The notes beneath the pieces were generated by a model, which saw nothing but the letters and a program-made list of their open reading frames with translations, searched no databases and was not told the DNA's origin. Positions 1-8,614 of a stretch of 64,000 nt of DNA are shown here, piece by piece. How positions within the stretch are numbered: position 1 is the first letter of the stretch; each line of letters opens with the position of its first letter. The translations under genes were made by a program, and so were the position numbers. The DNA is from Lactobacillales bacterium (GTDB lineage: Bacteria; Bacillota; Bacilli; Lactobacillales; Streptococcaceae), in assembly GCA_031261705.1 (NCBI GenBank), contig JAISJD010000006.1, positions 1 through 64,000 of the forward strand, written 5' to 3'.

Positions 1-149
1 GTGTACAAGATGTACTTGTCCATTCCGTTGTATATGGTAATTTCAGAGTCGCTAATCTTCACACGTGCAGCAATTTTAGCACGTTGCGGATGTTGCGGAC
101 TTGGTTCGCGACCAGCGAATTGAATCGGGACAATATCTATTTGATCCAT
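1..149 (-). CDS. Small hypothetical protein, 3' end beyond the window
   Basis: An open frame of 49 codons runs off the left edge. It begins MDQIDIVPIQFAGREPSPQ and is preceded by a strong AGGAGG nine bases before the ATG, so the start is well supported. The N-terminus resembles that of the 25-residue peptide encoded just upstream (QDIVPV versus IDIVPI), which suggests the two are paralogues. No domain is recognised and no signal peptide or membrane segment is visible in the part seen. The SD lies in the 3' arm of a stable hairpin. Function unknown. Confidence 0.5.
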   Translation of the reverse strand, partial: MDQIDIVPIQFAGREPSPQHPQRAKIAARVKISDSEITIYNGMDKYILY

Positions 150-158
150 AATAAAAAT

Positions 159-195
159 CCTCCTGTCATTCTTGATGTCTCAAGTATGACAGGAG
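159..195 (-). promoter_or_regulatory. SD-sequestering hairpin before the partial small gene
   Basis: Perfect 10-bp arms at 160-169 and 186-195 (CTCCTGTCAT / ATGACAGGAG), continued by an inner 5-bp CTTGA/TCAAG helix. On the minus-strand transcript the 3' arm contains the AGGAGG that serves the downstream ATG, so folding would mask the ribosome binding site. No U-tract follows, so it is not a normal terminator. Confidence 0.55.
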
Positions 196-231
196 AAAAC
201 TGCGGACGATAGTCACCGTGCTATAGGACGC

Positions 232-309
232 TTACGATTGAACTGGATCATGGCGGCGAATATTATCTGGTTGGATATTCACCGGGACGATGTCTTGGAT
301 TTTTTGCAT
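232..309 (-). CDS. 25-residue hypothetical peptide
   Basis: A short frame starting MQKIQDIVPVNIQPDN and ending in a TAA, with GGAGG eight bases before the ATG. It resembles the start of the next gene on the same strand but stops early. It may therefore be a genuine micro-peptide or a truncated relative of that gene. The peptide is hydrophilic, with several Asp, Gln and Arg residues and no membrane helix. I do not recognise the family. Support is the start signal and the paralogy only. Confidence 0.35.
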   Translation of the reverse strand: MQKIQDIVPVNIQPDNIRRHDPVQS

Positions 310-315
310 ATTGAA

Positions 316-358
316 AACCTCCGATCATTCTGAATTATCTTAAGAATAACCGGAGGTT
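316..358 (-). promoter_or_regulatory. SD-sequestering hairpin before the 25-residue peptide
   Basis: Arms AACCTCCG (316-323) and CGGAGGTT (351-358), with an inner ATTCT/AGAAT pairing. As in the neighbouring gene, the 3' arm on the transcript carries the SD (GGAGG). The sequence differs from the other hairpin but the architecture is the same. Confidence 0.5.
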
Positions 359-434
359 GATCTCTATCCAATATACCTTGTTACTTCCCGCTTACAGTTT
401 TCTCACCCACATCATTTGACAAAGAACCAATAAA

Positions 435-1097
435 TTACGCGTGAGAAACAACAAAATCTTCAATTTTAGATAATTCATCTGTTCCGTGAATAACAAGAAC
501 TGGAGCACTATCTACTAACTCTTTTTCACTTTGTAGCCCAAAACCGTAAGTAACTGCCACAAAAGCAACACCAACTTTTTTAGCTCCTTGTGCATCGTGG
601 TTACTGTCACCCACCATGATAGCTTCAGAATTTGCTACAGACATACGTTTTAAAGCAATTTCAATATTAATTGGTTTATTTCTCTTGTTCTCAGTATCCA
701 TACCGATAATTTCATCAAAATACTGAGTCAAATCAAAGTATGCCAAAATTTTCTTAGCCATTTCCTCTGGTTTCATTGTCGCAACAGCGAGCTTAATCCC
801 TTTTTCATGCAATCCAATAATCAATTCTTTAATCCCTGAATAAGCAGAAGATTCATAAACGCCTTTAGAGCCTCCGTATTCACGGTGAATCACTACTGCT
901 TTTGAAGCGGTATTTTCATCTATATTAAACTGTTTCATATAAGAATCAATTAATTTAGGACCAATAAACTCTACTAACTTTTCATTTGGTAAAGGGGTAA
1001 GTCCCATTTTCCCTTCCGTAAATCTAACAGAATTAAAAATTCCTTCTGAAGTATCAATCAATGTTCCATCCAAATCAAAAATTACTGCTTTATACAT
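435..1097 (-). CDS. HAD-superfamily phosphatase, phosphoglycolate phosphatase-like
   Basis: A 220-residue HAD subfamily IA hydrolase. Motif I is FDLDGTLIDTS near residues 8-18, motif II the Thr in VATMKP, motif III the Lys near RNKPIN, and motif IV VGDSNHDAQGAKK near 162. It is the last gene of the capsule operon and overlaps the aldolase gene by eight bases, so the two are probably translationally coupled. Together with the cytidylyltransferase and aldolase it may dephosphorylate a sugar-acid or keto-acid phosphate before CMP activation, as KdsC or NeuNAc-9-phosphatase does. The family is secure; the substrate is inference. General house-cleaning phosphatase activity is the alternative. Confidence 0.8.
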   Translation of the reverse strand: MYKAVIFDLDGTLIDTSEGIFNSVRFTEGKMGLTPLPNEKLVEFIGPKLIDSYMKQFNIDENTASKAVVIHREYGGSKGVYESSAYSGIKELIIGLHEKGIKLAVATMKPEEMAKKILAYFDLTQYFDEIIGMDTENKRNKPINIEIALKRMSVANSEAIMVGDSNHDAQGAKKVGVAFVAVTYGFGLQSEKELVDSAPVLVIHGTDELSKIEDFVVSHA

Positions 1098-2688
1098 CTA
1101 ATGCCACCCGTTCTCCAATTTTAAAGTTTGAGGAAGTGACAAATTCAATATCCGCTTTTTGAGCGTAATCATTAATCACTTCTTGCATTCCAGCATTCAT
1201 CAAATGACGAACTTGTTGTTTCATTTCAAACATATAATTTTCATCCGCATAATTCAACCGTGCCTCCGCTGAATATCCGTCAATTCCAGCTAGGTAAATT
1301 TTCTTGACTCCTAGATGTTCAAATAAATTAATTGCCATTAAACCAGCATTATCTTCAACAGTCGCCACCTCATTTACCAAGTTCGCATAACTTACCTTTA
1401 AAAAGTAATCTTTTGCAGACACATTGGAAGTCACAATTAGCTTGTAGCCTAAATCATCAGGTAGAGAAGATAATCTTCTAGCATTACTTAGAAAAACAAA
1501 ATCAGGTTTAATTTCTGGAAATTCATGATTGATAGACACAACCACAACATTTTCATCATTCGCAAATTGTCGAAGCTTTTCCACTTCGTCCTGTGCACTT
1601 TTCCCTGGTCCAATAATCAATACCGATTTATCAGATAATTTCTCTTTTAATTCTCCAATATGCTGTTCATTGGTTTTTCCTTCACTCATGTAAGCAATAT
1701 ATAATTCTTCAGCATAATCAGGAGAAAATCCACTTTTCTTATCCCCTTCAATGCGGCTAATAATCGTGTCTAATCCCTCAAAAGTTAGTGTATTTTTATC
1801 ATCAAGGAAAGATGCGTAATTAGGATGAACATTGTGTTTCGCTGAGATATAAAACGGTAACGAATAGCCCCAAAAGTTTTTTTCGTGTTCCTTAGCGATA
1901 ACTTCATCTATCACCTTAAGAAGTGGCTCTATCGCATAATCTGTTCCTTTTGCTTCATTTAAAAATTGCGTAAATAATTCAGTATTTAGATTTCCAGCAC
2001 CACGCCCCATACCAAAAATACTTGAGTCAATAATTAAATTACGAGAGGTCACCAATGTTGCAAAAGTTTGTGCATTTGAATAAGCTAATTGCAAATTATT
2101 ATGAGAATGGTAACCTAAAGTAATCTCTTCATTCAGATTGTTGTGTGATAAGAAATAAAAACGCAATAAATCTTGCTGTTTCATCACACCGAAGCTATCA
2201 ACGATATAGAAAGCAAAGGGATTAATCTCATTTGCAGACTTAATTGTTGCAAGAAATTCGTCATCAGTATAGCTCATTGCTACCATTGGTTGAAAAAAGA
2301 CTCGATAACCTTTTTTAGAAAGCTTTTTACAAAATTCAGCTGCTCCTTCTAATTGCTTTTTATGGAAAACCACTCGTATTCCATTAATCGAAGAACCGTC
2401 ATAGTCAGGAATATCTTCAACGTTGTACTCACCAAAATTTATCATGACCACAAACATTTTATTCCCACGGTTTGTTGGTAATACCTCAGAAATTTCTGAA
2501 AGCGTATTATAAATTGTCCGACCTTTTTCATGTTTTCTCGTTTGTGAGAGGTAGCCCACTTCAATAATATCTATTTCAGAAGCAACCAAACCTCTAATTA
2601 CTTCACGTGTATTTTCAAATCCAAAGTACCAATCATTGATGTAGCCACCATCACGCAAGGTACAGTCTAACATCGAAATTTTGTTCAT
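1090..2688 (-). CDS. HMGL-type aldolase fused to a C-terminal DUF115/MptE-like domain
   Basis: 532 residues. The first ~300 form a DRE-TIM metallolyase barrel like 4-hydroxy-2-oxovalerate aldolase: DCTLRDGGY at 8-16 supplies metal and catalytic residues, GYHSHNN near 193 the metal histidines, and GRGAGNLNTE the late barrel loop. Residues ~345-520 look like a separate Rossmann-like domain (VLIIGPGKSA, then VVSINHEF and IYLAGIDGYS) resembling DUF115/MptE-like proteins of surface-sugar loci. The enzyme would condense or cleave a keto acid with an aldehyde. Its place beside a CMP-transferase suggests it builds the carbon skeleton of an acidic capsule component. It is far longer than stand-alone aldolases (~340). 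Substrate unknown. Confidence 0.7.
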   Translation of the reverse strand: MNKISMLDCTLRDGGYINDWYFGFENTREVIRGLVASEIDIIEVGYLSQTRKHEKGRTIYNTLSEISEVLPTNRGNKMFVVMINFGEYNVEDIPDYDGSSINGIRVVFHKKQLEGAAEFCKKLSKKGYRVFFQPMVAMSYTDDEFLATIKSANEINPFAFYIVDSFGVMKQQDLLRFYFLSHNNLNEEITLGYHSHNNLQLAYSNAQTFATLVTSRNLIIDSSIFGMGRGAGNLNTELFTQFLNEAKGTDYAIEPLLKVIDEVIAKEHEKNFWGYSLPFYISAKHNVHPNYASFLDDKNTLTFEGLDTIISRIEGDKKSGFSPDYAEELYIAYMSEGKTNEQHIGELKEKLSDKSVLIIGPGKSAQDEVEKLRQFANDENVVVVSINHEFPEIKPDFVFLSNARRLSSLPDDLGYKLIVTSNVSAKDYFLKVSYANLVNEVATVEDNAGLMAINLFEHLGVKKIYLAGIDGYSAEARLNYADENYMFEMKQQVRHLMNAGMQEVINDYAQKADIEFVTSSNFKIGERVALDV

Positions 2689-2723
2689 TTTAATCCCCCT
2701 AAATTTATTATGTCCTATGTATA

Positions 2724-2749
2724 ATTAAAGATAGAAACCTATCTTTAAT
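2724..2749 (-). other. Intra-operon hairpin
   Basis: Perfect 11-bp inverted repeat (ATTAAAGATAG / CTATCTTTAAT) with a four-base loop between the cytidylyltransferase and aldolase genes. No T-tract follows on either strand, so it is more likely an RNA processing or stability element than a terminator. Confidence 0.5.
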
Positions 2750-2756
2750 CAAAACT

Positions 2757-3428
2757 TTACTTGTTCTTCTTTTCCTTCGGAAGAATAATATTATTGTAGA
2801 TCGCATTGGCTATTTCAAAATCAATCGAGTTATCAATATCTGAAGCCTCAATTTTTGAAACTTCTACTAAAAATGGTTTGTGACCAACTCTGCGATTTTC
2901 TTTTTCCGCTAACTCTTTAGTAAACACATAAAACCCTGATGTTTCTTCATAGATTGGTTCTAAATCTTGAGTCCGAGGAATACTATCTAATGAATAATTA
3001 AAAGGTTTTCCATCTTTCCACAAAAAGTCTTGAATTTTTGAAACTGAAAGAGCGGAATCGTTTTTTCCACTTAAGACAGCTCGGACGCCTTCAGAGATAC
3101 TCTCAGTAGATATAAAAGGCGCAGTAGCATGTACTAATACATAAACATCTGCCTCAACATCAGAGATAAAAGAGCTAATGACTTCATTGATTTTTGTTGT
3201 TGATTGATCTAAACTTTCTGAACGTACAAGGTATTTTGCCGTACTTGGAATATACTTTTGAATTTCAGGATTACTACAATAAACATAACTTTCATTCACT
3301 TCTGTTACATTTGAAAGAGTGTTTAAAACTCTAGTCACAAGAGGCTCTCCATTGTCAAAACTTTTAGTATTTTTCCTTGGTAAACGTTCATTATTCATTT
3401 TTATTGGTACAAATGCTACTATTTTCAT
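2757..3428 (-). CDS. CMP-sugar (acylneuraminate-type) cytidylyltransferase
   Basis: About 223 residues from the ATG of MKIVAFVPIKMNNERLPRKN, which has GGAG eight bases upstream; in-frame Met codons further 5' lack ribosome sites. The N-terminal loop PIKMNNERLPRKN corresponds to the CTP-binding loop of NeuA/KdsB-like enzymes. HATAPFISTESI and SALSVSKIQDFLW match conserved parts of that family. It would transfer CMP from CTP to an acidic sugar or keto acid for a CMP-dependent glycosyltransferase. No neuB- or neuC-like gene is present, so the activated sugar is probably not ordinary sialic acid made locally. It lies between the flippase and aldolase genes in the capsule operon. Confidence 0.8.
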   Translation of the reverse strand: MKIVAFVPIKMNNERLPRKNTKSFDNGEPLVTRVLNTLSNVTEVNESYVYCSNPEIQKYIPSTAKYLVRSESLDQSTTKINEVISSFISDVEADVYVLVHATAPFISTESISEGVRAVLSGKNDSALSVSKIQDFLWKDGKPFNYSLDSIPRTQDLEPIYEETSGFYVFTKELAEKENRRVGHKPFLVEVSKIEASDIDNSIDFEIANAIYNNIILPKEKKNK

Positions 3429-3508
3429 AAAAATCAGCTCCATATACAATATTATAAACATCATGATACCTTAAACTTACTACACTTTTAATTAAGGATA
3501 GTAAAATT

Positions 3509-4912
3509 TCAATTTCTCTTTGCTTTGTGTATAATTAATTTATATAGTGATAAAAACAGCTTTTTATTCACATATAAAACGAAAAGAAACAGGACTGTCT
3601 GAATTAAATATAAAAAAACACCGGTTAAGAAAAATAATGTTGAAGTTTGTAAAAGTATTAATAACAAACTAATTCCATACGATAAAAAATGTATTTCAAA
3701 TTTAAAATATTTTCTTGTGTCAAACATTCTATAGATTGCAGCTACAATCCAACCAAACATTTGTCCTAAGCCTGCACCAATATATCCCCATAAATAAATT
3801 GAAATAAAGGATATTACAATGCTTACAATTCCCGAAACTGCAGCGGTCTTAAAAATCCCAGTGGTTTTTTTCATTACACTATAAATTGATCCAAAAAAAG
3901 CATTTATACTAGAAAAAATTGCGCCTATGAATAAAAACGGAACTAATTGCCAACTATCAAAATAAGAGTTATCAACAATAAATGACATCGTCGGTTTAAG
4001 AACAATCAATAGCATTGAAGCTCCAATTGCCATAATTCCAAAATAATAATCCAAAACATTACTATAAAATTTTGAATTGTCGCTAGCACCATTTTCTTCT
4101 ACAGCTGACATTTGCCAACCTTGAGAAAAAATATTAGAAATCATAGTCAACATTGCTGGAATCTTAGTAGCGACTGCAAATAATCCATTTGCAGAAGCCC
4201 CTAAAAAACCTAATATGATATACCTACTAGCTCCTGTTACAAACCACCATGATACGCTTGTTGGTATAAGCGGTAGTGAATAAGTTAAAATTTTTTTTAC
4301 TAGAGGTATGTTTACCAATGAAAAATCAATATATTGGTAAACATTTCCATTAATAAACAAAAAAATAATTGAAATCAAAACGCTTAAAGCTTGCGCAAGT
4401 AAATAGCCTTTAATCCCCAAATGAAAATAAACTAAAAAAAGTATGTTCAAAAAAGCAGCCGCAAATGCGTAAACAGCACTATTCATTGTATAACTTTTAT
4501 CTTTACCGATTCCACGAAGAAACTGTGCAAGAATTCCTTGAAAAATCTGCAGTATAAGAATTACAGCAAAGTACACATACATATTTTTCATGAAACCAAA
4601 AGAAAGTAATATAGGGCTTAGTATCGCAAAAATTGAACAGCCAATAGCTGCTAAAATTATAGATGTCGATAAAACCCCTTTATTGTCGTTTTCTTTATCC
4701 AAAGAAAATCTAAATACTCCTTCAGTTACAGATAACGATACAATCGGAACAGCAATAGATATTGTAGTAATGATAATATCAACTTTTCCATAATCACCAC
4801 TCGTCAAATAATAAGTATAAAGAGGAACTAATAAGAAAGAAATAAATTTGCTTCCCATATTTCCAAACGCAAAAACCAGAGAATTTTTTGCGAGTTTTTT
4901 ATATTTATTCAT
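3509..4912 (-). CDS. Polysaccharide flippase, Wzx/MATE-like
   Basis: 467 residues with about 12-14 hydrophobic segments. The N-terminal LAKNSLVFAFGNMGSKFISF is typical of the polysaccharide-biosynthesis (PST/Wzx) family, which flips lipid-linked repeat units across the membrane. The start overlaps the end of the glycosyltransferase gene upstream by eight bases and has only a weak SD, consistent with translational coupling. Base composition is very AT-rich, as in the surrounding sugar-transfer genes. It is the only flippase candidate in the locus and pairs with the polymerase gene upstream in the operon. Confidence 0.85.
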   Translation of the reverse strand: MNKYKKLAKNSLVFAFGNMGSKFISFLLVPLYTYYLTSGDYGKVDIIITTISIAVPIVSLSVTEGVFRFSLDKENDNKGVLSTSIILAAIGCSIFAILSPILLSFGFMKNMYVYFAVILILQIFQGILAQFLRGIGKDKSYTMNSAVYAFAAAFLNILFLVYFHLGIKGYLLAQALSVLISIIFLFINGNVYQYIDFSLVNIPLVKKILTYSLPLIPTSVSWWFVTGASRYIILGFLGASANGLFAVATKIPAMLTMISNIFSQGWQMSAVEENGASDNSKFYSNVLDYYFGIMAIGASMLLIVLKPTMSFIVDNSYFDSWQLVPFLFIGAIFSSINAFFGSIYSVMKKTTGIFKTAAVSGIVSIVISFISIYLWGYIGAGLGQMFGWIVAAIYRMFDTRKYFKFEIHFLSYGISLLLILLQTSTLFFLTGVFLYLIQTVLFLFVLYVNKKLFLSLYKLIIHKAKRN

Positions 4913-6008
4913 ATATTGAACCTACTTTTTTATAAAAATCTGTTTCATTATCTGGAATAACAACAGATTCGTCATCTAAATTTTTAACAATACTATAAAG
5001 AAAATTTTCAGCTTTTTCTTTATTTCTTATTGGGATTTCTTCTCCAATACAATTAAATAAAAAATACACCTGATTTTCCATATTAAAAAGTAATTTTGTA
5101 TTTAGTACGCTTGTCGAATACAATGTTAATAGTTGGGTATCCTTTAATTTTGCAAAGAAAAGTATCGCTTCCCAAGGAATACCTACAGAAGAAATCGTAT
5201 TAATTCCAATCTCAGAAAATCTGTTCTGCTTGGAATTTCTTGGATGAAGCTTAACTAATATATTTTCATGTCCAACAACTTTCGCAAATTTTGAGATAAA
5301 TTTATAATCACCATTAAAATCATAATCAGCAAAATAACTTTCTTCAAAGAAAATAAATTTATATTGTTCAATATTTGCTACCCTTTCAACACCAGGATAT
5401 AACATCTTAAGAATTGATTTCATTTTGAAATTTTCATTGAGTGCAGACAACTGTTTCATTTCCCCAATTACGTCATTCTTTTCAAAGATAACCAAGTTTG
5501 GTTTATAAAAATACGTAAAATGTTTATACGAATAAAAATCATCAACATGAAATTTTCTATAAATAAAATTTCTAATTTTTAGCGTAAAACCCACTAATGG
5601 ATCTTCTTCAATATAATTAACAAGACCATCTTCAAATTTTGACCAAACGGCATTATTATTAACCTCATGAATTTTTTTAAAAATAAAAAGCATGACTTTT
5701 GAACTACTCGAGAAAATCAATTCATCGTAATCATAATTCATATTAGCTGGCAGAAGATAATCACCATAATGTTTTATTGGAATCAAAAAACGTTTATACT
5801 TGTTGACTGAGTTAAAAAAATCATTTAGTTCTATATAATAAGCATTTCTAAAAACTTCACCCTCATTTAGCTTTTCTGATATTTCATCAAAGCCTAATGA
5901 GTGGTCTGTTAAAATAATATCACAAATTTCTTTTGATAATATAGTAGTCGCCATATTAATAGCTGTAATTAATTGATAATGTGACCCTACGACAAAAAGT
6001 TTAGCCAT
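4905..6008 (-). CDS. Putative sialyltransferase/polysialyltransferase-like glycosyltransferase
   Basis: About 367 residues from MAKLFVVGSHYQLITAIN, chosen because the family begins just here; a GGTGG lies upstream and longer in-frame starts add an atypical tail. The FVVGSHYQLITAI opening resembles GT52 and polysialyltransferase-like proteins, which begin with a comparable Rossmann strand. A later VKLHPRN resembles the HP motif of CMP-sialic-acid-using enzymes. A CMP-sugar cytidylyltransferase in the same operon supports a CMP-activated donor. Acceptor and linkage cannot be deduced. Assignment rests on short motifs, so family membership is probable rather than certain. Confidence 0.6.
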   Translation of the reverse strand: MAKLFVVGSHYQLITAINMATTILSKEICDIILTDHSLGFDEISEKLNEGEVFRNAYYIELNDFFNSVNKYKRFLIPIKHYGDYLLPANMNYDYDELIFSSSSKVMLFIFKKIHEVNNNAVWSKFEDGLVNYIEEDPLVGFTLKIRNFIYRKFHVDDFYSYKHFTYFYKPNLVIFEKNDVIGEMKQLSALNENFKMKSILKMLYPGVERVANIEQYKFIFFEESYFADYDFNGDYKFISKFAKVVGHENILVKLHPRNSKQNRFSEIGINTISSVGIPWEAILFFAKLKDTQLLTLYSTSVLNTKLLFNMENQVYFLFNCIGEEIPIRNKEKAENFLYSIVKNLDDESVVIPDNETDFYKKVGSIYE

Positions 6009-6039
6009 CGTTTTTACATCCACCCTCTCATAAAAATAT

Positions 6040-7095
6040 TTATTGATTATTATATATTTGGTTTTCTTCAATAAGCCAATTTGAATAATAAAATCCTGCC
6101 TGTTTCTTATATTTTTTAAACTCTCTCTCTTGTAATCTTACTCTTATAAACTCCTTTATTTTCCGAAATATTACTGACTTAAGCAGTTTTAACTCTATTG
6201 TATTTTTCAAAGGATTTTTAGTATTTTTTTCAAAATAATCCACAGACAACTTAGAATCAAAATCAAATAAATTAGGAACTATTAATAATTCTTTAATATC
6301 TTCAAGTGCTATATTTTGTTTATTAGCTATACACATTTCCCTTTTTTGCAAATGCACGTACGCAATCTCTTCAAAACAAATTTCATTATCACATAAGCTT
6401 ATCCTAAACAATGAATTTTCTTTATATTGATAAATTTGTTTTTTATAGCCATCCTGCTTAAAAACACTTTGAAATCGAAATGATTTTCTCCAAACGTCAG
6501 CAAAATCAATTTTATTATATGTCCTAACACACAATTTTTCGGCAACTAATGAAACTCCTGGATATTCATCAAAACGAAAAGCCCATGGTTTAGATAAAAC
6601 GTCTTTCCAATAAAAAGTATCTCTACCCGTTTCCATAGGATTGCTCATTTTATAAAGAGAGTTCATTGCCTCATTATTTTTAATCAATGTTAAATGACCG
6701 TGAGTGTATATTTTATCATTATTTTTCAAAGCAGATTTAGTTACAAACTTACTTAGGTTTCCAAAAATAACATCCGTATCGCAATATCCCCACCAGTCAA
6801 ATTTAGTAATATACTCGCTAAATATTTCTCCATAACAAGGTCTAAAATCACACAATTTATAAGGATTCTCTAAAGAGATTTCAAAATCAAAATTTCTTTG
6901 TACTCTCTTTTTGCAATCATTGAATGACTCATAATAAAATTTAACATTTTCAGGAACATTATATACAGTTCTATCATCAGTAAAAATAAAAAATTGAAAA
7001 TTTCTGTTAGCCTTAGCAGAATTTAACCATAATTGAAAACTCTCAGGAAGCTTTCCAAAATAAGGAACTATCAAAACTATCTTCTCCAAAAACAT
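6040..7095 (-). CDS. Glycosyltransferase-like protein (DUF6625 type)
   Basis: 351 residues. The start KIVLIVPYFGKLPESFQLWL and the internal WWGYCDTDVIFGNL (a DxD-type motif near 107) match the DUF6625 glycosyltransferases common in capsule loci. No membrane segment, so it is probably cytosolic and membrane-associated by its basic C-terminus. The annotated ATG lies only two bases after AGGAGG; the TTG two codons later (7089) has ideal eight-base spacing and may be the real start. It sits between the GT2 gene and the CMP-dependent transferase candidate. Sugar specificity unknown. Confidence 0.65.
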   Translation of the reverse strand: MFLEKIVLIVPYFGKLPESFQLWLNSAKANRNFQFFIFTDDRTVYNVPENVKFYYESFNDCKKRVQRNFDFEISLENPYKLCDFRPCYGEIFSEYITKFDWWGYCDTDVIFGNLSKFVTKSALKNNDKIYTHGHLTLIKNNEAMNSLYKMSNPMETGRDTFYWKDVLSKPWAFRFDEYPGVSLVAEKLCVRTYNKIDFADVWRKSFRFQSVFKQDGYKKQIYQYKENSLFRISLCDNEICFEEIAYVHLQKREMCIANKQNIALEDIKELLIVPNLFDFDSKLSVDYFEKNTKNPLKNTIELKLLKSVIFRKIKEFIRVRLQEREFKKYKKQAGFYYSNWLIEENQIYNNQ

Positions 7096-7101
7096 TTCCT
7101 C

Positions 7102-8112
7102 CTACGTTCTAAAATTGAACAACTTGCTATTACGCATCTTATATCCTAAATTAAGCAATGGATAGTAAAAAATAGGAAACCATCCAATTAAAATTATTTG
7201 CATTTTTCTAACAAATGGGATTCTTATTATTTTAGAATATTTTTTATAATTTTTTTTAATGTTATCAGATGCCATTTTTCTTATATTTTTCCGAAAAACG
7301 TCATTATTCTTTTCCAGAAAAGACAGTTGAGTTACCGCAGCGACCAAACCCCGTGTATAACCATATTCAGCAAATATAGTAACCTTAGAATATTTTTCTT
7401 TTACTAAATCTAGCATTTTATGAATAGATTTTAATGGGAACAGAGAAAATTGTGAGTGTGAGATACTATTTGCTCGTAATCTATAATAGTACAATGGTTC
7501 TGAATCATAAACTATTTTTGAAGCTTTATCTATTGCATGATAAATAATCGGATAGTCTTCCCCTATTTCTCCAACTTCAAATCGAATATTTTCAAAAATA
7601 TTCGATTTGAACAGCTTATCCCACACCACAATTCCAAAATATCCATGAATATTCACATACTTAAAACCATCTGCGCTATCAAAAACTAAATACTGATTAG
7701 GAATATTCTCAGTTTTTCTAACACCATTTCCAAAATCACGATAAAATGAAACAATGGAAAGTTCAGCATTTTCCTTGAGTGCATTAGTTAACAACTTTTT
7801 ATACATATCTTCATTAATCCAATCATCTGAATCAACAAAACCTATAAAATCACCTGTCACTTCATCTAATCCAGCATTTCGTGCAGATGCCAGTCCACCA
7901 TTTTTCTTTTCAATTATTTTAATTCTATCGTCACGTTTCATATATTCTTTTGCAATTTCAAGACTATTATCCGTTGAACCGTCATTAACCACGATTATTT
8001 CAAGATTAGAATAAGTCTGATTAATTATTGAATCTAAACAGCTGCCTAAATATTCTTCTACATTATACACAGGGACAATAATTGATATTTTAGGGGGCAC
8101 TATTCCTTTCAA
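7102..8112 (-). CDS. Family 2 glycosyltransferase
   Basis: About 336 residues, a classic GT-A fold: ISIIVPVYNVEEYLGSCLDSI at the N-terminus, VNDGSTDNS as nucleotide-binding loop, and FVDSDDWI as the DxD metal motif near 90. A TTG start is preferred because GGAG lies eight bases before it and the previous gene stops just upstream; an ATG seven codons earlier is possible. The C-terminus has a hydrophobic stretch (IILIGWFPIFYYPLL) that may anchor the protein. It would add one sugar of the repeat unit from an NDP donor. Confidence 0.85.
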   Translation of the reverse strand: MKGIVPPKISIIVPVYNVEEYLGSCLDSIINQTYSNLEIIVVNDGSTDNSLEIAKEYMKRDDRIKIIEKKNGGLASARNAGLDEVTGDFIGFVDSDDWINEDMYKKLLTNALKENAELSIVSFYRDFGNGVRKTENIPNQYLVFDSADGFKYVNIHGYFGIVVWDKLFKSNIFENIRFEVGEIGEDYPIIYHAIDKASKIVYDSEPLYYYRLRANSISHSQFSLFPLKSIHKMLDLVKEKYSKVTIFAEYGYTRGLVAAVTQLSFLEKNNDVFRKNIRKMASDNIKKNYKKYSKIIRIPFVRKMQIILIGWFPIFYYPLLNLGYKMRNSKLFNFRT

Positions 8113-8116
8113 AATT

Positions 8117-8590
8117 TCATCTCCATTTCTCAATTTTTCCTTTTTTCACTATAGAATTATCTGGGATAATTCCAGAAATTATATTACCTGCACCAACTAC
8201 AACATTACTACCTATTTTACTTCCAGACAAAATCACAACATTCGTTCCTACCCAAACATTGTTGCCAATCTCAACATTTCCATGAGACAATCCCTGAATT
8301 CTTATGGGTTCAAGTTTTGACTTGAAAATGTGATTATGATCATAAATTTTTACATTCTCCCCAAAAATACAATCGTTTCCAATATTAATTTTTCCTACTG
8401 AATGAATTGAGCAATCATTATTAAAAAAAACATTTCTTCCAAAAATAACTTGTCCTCTATCAATTGTAAGTTGAAATCTTTTTCGGAAATTTAAATTTTT
8501 TATACCAATTAATTGCTTATTAAAAAGAATCTTAAAAAGAATTTTTTTTAACAAACAACATATGTGATAATACAATTTAAGAAATAACAT
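8117..8590 (-). CDS. Hexapeptide-repeat acyltransferase
   Basis: 157 residues forming a left-handed beta-helix. Hexapeptide repeats such as IGNDCIFGENVKI, VEIGNNVWVGTNVVI and IGSNVVVGAGNII run from about 70 to 145, and a His appears in KIYDHNHIF. This is the WcaF/maltose-acetyltransferase type that usually O-acetylates a sugar using acetyl-CoA. A good GAGGAAG precedes the ATG. The basic, hydrophobic first 30 residues are longer than the minimal domain. Probably decorates the capsule repeat unit. Confidence 0.8.
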   Translation of the reverse strand: MLFLKLYYHICCLLKKILFKILFNKQLIGIKNLNFRKRFQLTIDRGQVIFGRNVFFNNDCSIHSVGKINIGNDCIFGENVKIYDHNHIFKSKLEPIRIQGLSHGNVEIGNNVWVGTNVVILSGSKIGSNVVVGAGNIISGIIPDNSIVKKGKIEKWR

Positions 8591-8614
8591 TTTTTTCTTC
8601 CTCTCAAAATATTT

